Positions 8,349 through 10,921 of a stretch of DNA of 10,921 nucleotides are shown piece by piece; position 1 is the first letter of the stretch, and every line of letters begins with the position of its first letter. The position numbers and the translations under genes were made by a program. Below the pieces are notes generated by a model. It made no database searches and was not told where the DNA came from. It saw nothing but the letters and a program-made list of their open reading frames with translations. The DNA is from Coprinopsis marcescibilis (taxonomy: Eukaryota; Basidiomycota; Agaricomycetes; Agaricales; Psathyrellaceae), in the NCBI GenBank assembly GCA_004369085.1, contig ML210549.1, positions 6,245 through 17,165 on the forward strand. The letters are read 5' to 3'.

Positions 8349-9025
8349 ATGAAGTAGTAGTAGTGTTTTGTCTATACCTTGTGTCTGCTACTCTTGAAAT
8401 GCAAACATCCGTAGCCCAATATGTAGCAAGCGTAGTTGGGGAGCCCATGCCTATGCAATGGGCAAGGCTTCAATAATCGGATGCTGGTCGTTGCTATCAA
8501 GTGATCTTGGATTGAAATCGCCAATTTGCGAGGATGACCCACAGCAAATGAATTAATACAGTGCCAGAGGTAGTAGAAAGGGAAGCATAGTCGGATTTCC
8601 CGTGCCTACACATGGTGGTTGATGAGGAACATGGAGGAGAGGGAGGAGGCGATGGTGAAGGGTGATGGCAGGGTTTGAAATCTGTGGCAGTATTGAATAC
8701 CATCTCCCATCAACGACCATCTCCTCTTTGTCTCTCCCCTATCCCTGTGTGAGCTTGGGCAACCAATCATACAACCCCCTCCAAACCACTGCCTTACACA
8801 GAATCCCTCTGGCGGGAACAACACTTGCATGCTGGTTGACCCTGGCAACAAAAACAACAACAACAACAACCATTGCCTCCTCGTACCCATCTGGTTTGCC
8901 TCCTGTGAATTTGCATAGGCTGGGGCTATCCTGCTACATCAGCTTCTCCACCCAATTGACCAGCTTGCTTCGACTCAACTTCTGCTGTCTTTGATATACT
9001 GGAAGACTCTTGTTACATTCTAAGG
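8349..9025. other. Intergenic stretch, no gene seen
   Basis: Open frames on both strands here lack recognisable motifs or plausible splice partners. The stretch holds purine-rich GGAGGA runs around 8630-8655 and an (AAC)6 tract. It separates the intact gene at 7510 from the broken gene starting at 9026. Confidence 0.55.
8853..8870. repeat. (AAC)6 microsatellite
   Basis: Six uninterrupted AAC triplets form a simple-sequence repeat in the gene-free stretch before ATG 9026. Confidence 0.95.
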
Positions 9026-10212
9026 ATGTCAAGGTATATCTCTCTATTGCAGCTGCTGTTGCTCAATCTACTGACCATTAACCCCAGTACCCAGGGAACT
9101 TTGCTTTCCTTTGAGGGCGCTGCCTACTTCTCCCCCAACTGCTCCAGACCTGTAACCCTCCCCAGCAAGGTAGATCTAACTACTGGACAAAACCCTTTCC
9201 AAGTGAGGACTGACTGGCTGGACCTTCGCAAACCGATGTGGTGGACAGAAGTGTATGGCTGGATGTCCTTCATGCCAATGGACAGACAATTCAACACATA
9301 TCCGTTCTCACTTGCAGACTGCATTTCTTTCCCAACGTACGACCCAGCTAATCAGCTCTATTCTTACTCATCCGACATGGTTGACATGTGGAACGGGTTG
9401 GATCAAGGCATATCCGATATCACAAGGGTCCTGCGCACCCAGTATCATATTCTCGCAGTCCCACCATATCCAGTGCGTGGTTGGGGATACCATAAAAAAT
9501 TTAAAAGCTGGGACAAGGCTCGTTCCATTGCTTGACATGCATGGGATTGGTTTATGGTTTGGATAGGTCTTCTCTCATATACCATAGCTTATGCCGAGGA
9601 CAAGGAGAGTCTGGTTGTACAGCCTGGTAGTACCTCCAATGACAACAATGCTGAGTTAGCCAATGGGTGGTTGTTAAGACAGTGGCAAAGGGATTTCAAG
9701 AAGGATCAGAGTCTCTTGCCCATCGTGCAAAACCTGACATGCACCGCTGCATGCTCTTTCCTGCCATCTACCTGTCGCATTGGGATATTCCTTGACCCTA
9801 TCCACCCTGTATCATCAAACCAACCTGCCGTAAAATGGTTGATCAAACATGGTATTCTTGTCTGGATGCCCTGGAACCAGGATGTTCAATTGTATATGGT
9901 CTTGAATGGGATGGAACACCTCCTCCCACCAGTGCAGCAGATCCAGCCGCTTCTTCAGAAACCTGGTGAACCAGAACCTTTGTCTCAATCACCAAATCAA
10001 CTGTCTGCTGCTGACCATATTGCAACTTGCCAAAAAAAGGAGGAGGAAGCCTTTGAAGCCCGCAGGGCTAAGATCATGAAAATTGTCAACGACCTGAAGG
10101 AAGGGGAAGAACACCGACGTCAGTCTTCTTCAAACATCCAGAGGCAACAGGCAGATCAATGAGTGAAGCAACCTCCCACAAAATCTGCACCCGTCAATGT
10201 GTGGGAGAAGCT
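9026..10212 (+). pseudogene. Member of an uncharacterised basidiomycete protein family, broken by two in-frame TGA codons
   Basis: One frame runs from ATG 9026 to about 10212. Motifs in order: KVDLTTGQ (codons 48-55), WWTEVYGWM (72-80), DRQFNTYPF (86-94), TGA at codon 170 (9533-9535), then HAWDWFMVWIGLLSY straight on, IGIFLDPIHP, AVKWLIKHGILVWMPWN, a charged probable coiled coil (KKEEEAFEARRAKIMKIVND), TGA at codon 379 (10160-10162), then VKQPPTKSAPVNVWEK. I recall the same order (W.TE.FGW, R.FNTDPF, GLLSY.IA, W..WPVWYPW, PPT.SA.VFVWE) in a large uncharacterised Agaricomycete family, so both stops fall inside conserved sequence. CGA to TGA would explain each. The N-terminus is hydrophobic (LLQLLLLNLL), but the family is not known to me as secreted. 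No frameshift is seen. After the second TGA the frame enters the minisatellite and ends at TAG 10325-10327. Confidence 0.75.
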
Positions 10213-10233
10213 ACACTTAGCACTGGCCCACAA

Positions 10234-10506
10234 GTCCGTGCGGCTGCCGTGCCACCATGCCAGGGCCGTGCATGTCCGTGCGGCCACCGTGCTAGAGCTG
10301 TGCAAGTCCGTGCAGCCGCTGTACTAGAGCCGTGCGGCCATTGTACGGCAGCTGTGCAAGCTCCGTGCGGCCATTGTACAGCAGCCGTGCAATGGCCGTA
10401 CAGCAGCTGTGCAAGCTCCATGCAGCCATTGTACGGCCATTATATGGCAGCCATGCAAGCTCCCTGCAGCCATCATGCAGCTCTTATAAGGCAGCCATTG
10501 TATGGC
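10234..10506 (+). repeat. 11-base-unit minisatellite with 33-base higher-order period and CpG gradient
   Basis: About 25 degenerate units share an NTGC or GTAC core followed by a 7-base tail; successive cores are 11 bases apart in most steps, with a few 8- and 10-base steps at the left and a 15-base step at the right. In the middle, units group in threes (GTACGGCAGCT, GTGCAAGCTCC, GTGCGGCCATT), giving a 33-base period. Because 33 is a multiple of three, long open frames without meaning appear on both strands. CpG counts fall from 11 (10234-10340) to 5 (10341-10410) to 1 (10411-10506), with TpG/CpA replacing CpG. Confidence 0.85.
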
Positions 10507-10629
10507 TCTCACATGTCATCTACCCTAGATCCATAGAAGTATAATGCTATAATCCATGCTAGAGCCTTTGCCAAAATTGACAAAAATGATATAGTAGATA
10601 AATAAAACTATAGTTACAGTACATTCTAT

Positions 10630-10639
10630 TTTATTTATT
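10630..10639 (-). terminator. Polyadenylation signal candidate (overlapping AATAAA)
   Basis: On the minus strand two overlapping AATAAA hexamers (10639-10634 and 10635-10630) cover the TAA stop of the KDZ-associated gene. A signal so close to the stop would give a very short 3' UTR, so a further signal downstream may be used instead. Confidence 0.35.
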
Positions 10640-10921
10640 CTTCTTCTTCTTGTTCATCCTCATCTGCGTCCTCCTCGTTTCTTTGCTGTTTGGATTGCAC
10701 AATTTGAGTGTGATAGTAGAGCATCACATGAATCATCCAGTTGAAGTTATTGGCAGTCATCCGTTTGAGAATTGCAGCAAATCCTCCTAGCCATGCATTT
10801 AGCTGTTCACAAACTTGTGTGTTGAATGCTCTTTTTAGATATGGCCTTCCTTCTGCATCAATGGCAATGATTACTAGGTTTGGCTGAGATCCATCCATTG
10901 GAGCAGGATTACACCATTTGC
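10635..10921 (-). CDS. C-terminal part of a CxC5/CxC6-type protein associated with KDZ transposons (partial)
   Basis: The visible 94 residues include KWCNPAPMDGSQPNLV, GRPYLKRAFNTQVCEQLNAW, LGGFAAILKRMT, NFNWMIHVMLYYHT and an acidic tail ending in EEEE and TAA (10637-10635). I recall almost the same string (WCNP.P.DGS.PNLV, AFNTQ.CEQLNAWLGGF, ILKRMT..NFNW..H.ML.YHT) at the end of basidiomycete proteins annotated with CxC5 and CxC6 cysteine clusters linked to Kyakuja-Dileera-Zisupton (KDZ) transposons; these are thought to be transposase-like. The cysteine clusters themselves would lie beyond the right edge, so the domain name depends on remembered co-occurrence. The visible part has no stop or frameshift. 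Frame choice is fixed by the motif run; whether the rest is intact cannot be judged here. Confidence 0.75.
   Translation of the reverse strand, partial: KWCNPAPMDGSQPNLVIIAIDAEGRPYLKRAFNTQVCEQLNAWLGGFAAILKRMTANNFNWMIHVMLYYHTQIVQSKQQRNEEDADEDEQEEEE

Noticed and set aside
8662..8994. Plus-strand open frame of 110 codons before the broken gene at 9026
   Set aside because: It has low-complexity Thr/Ser content, includes the AAC tract and shows no motif; a minus-strand frame of similar length overlaps it.
10234..10506. CRISPR-like array
   Set aside because: Units are 11 bases, contiguous and without unique spacers, and the host is a eukaryote.
10159..10544. Overlapping open frames on both strands in the minisatellite
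   Set aside because: The 33-base period keeps frames open by arithmetic; the peptides are low-complexity repeats.

Overview
The window looks like accessory, repeat-rich nuclear DNA of a basidiomycete fungus, most likely an Agaricomycete. The reasons are genes cut by many short introns (mostly 48-72 nt, GT...AG, several with CTNAC-like branch points), a TKL-type kinase, WD40 genes of the kind multiplied in mushroom-forming fungi, and the C-terminus of a protein family I recall as the CxC5/CxC6 proteins linked to KDZ transposons. No bacterial-type operon, tRNA, rRNA or CRISPR array is visible. All family names rest on recalled motifs, not on a search.

Layout. 1-1624 (minus): an eight-exon protein kinase-like gene with an unbroken reading frame but both catalytic aspartates replaced; it runs off the left edge inside an intron. 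1625-2297: no gene, one (AT)9 tract. 2298-3840: a large inverted-repeat (foldback) element with a 220-base loop. Its left arm has been hit by a 447-base solo LTR (2344-2790, 5-base target duplication) and by a 47-base insert (3146-3192, 5-base duplication). The undamaged right arm preserves both empty sites. 3907-4815 (minus): a seven-blade WD40 pseudogene with two frame-breaking lesions. 4816-5892: no gene. 5893-7100 (minus): a second, unrelated WD40 gene with about seven exons, broken by an in-frame TGA, a probable frameshift and perhaps a second stop. 7101-7509: divergent intergenic region with a 45-base tandem repeat and a TATA box. 7510-8348 (plus): an intact four-exon gene for an unrecognised 227-residue protein with an SV40-like nuclear localisation tail. 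8349-9025: no gene seen. 9026-10212 (plus): an uncharacterised basidiomycete family member broken by two in-frame TGA codons; its frame continues into an 11-base-unit minisatellite (10234-10506) whose CpG content falls from left to right. 10635-10921 (minus): the C-terminal end of a KDZ-associated CxC5/CxC6-type protein.

The genes do not form a pathway. The picture is a decaying island: three pseudogenes, nested mobile-element insertions and a minisatellite around two structurally intact genes (the pseudokinase and the 227-residue protein). The most distinctive items are the foldback element with its fossil empty sites and its capacity to make long hairpin RNA, the maintained pseudokinase, and the CpG gradient in the minisatellite.
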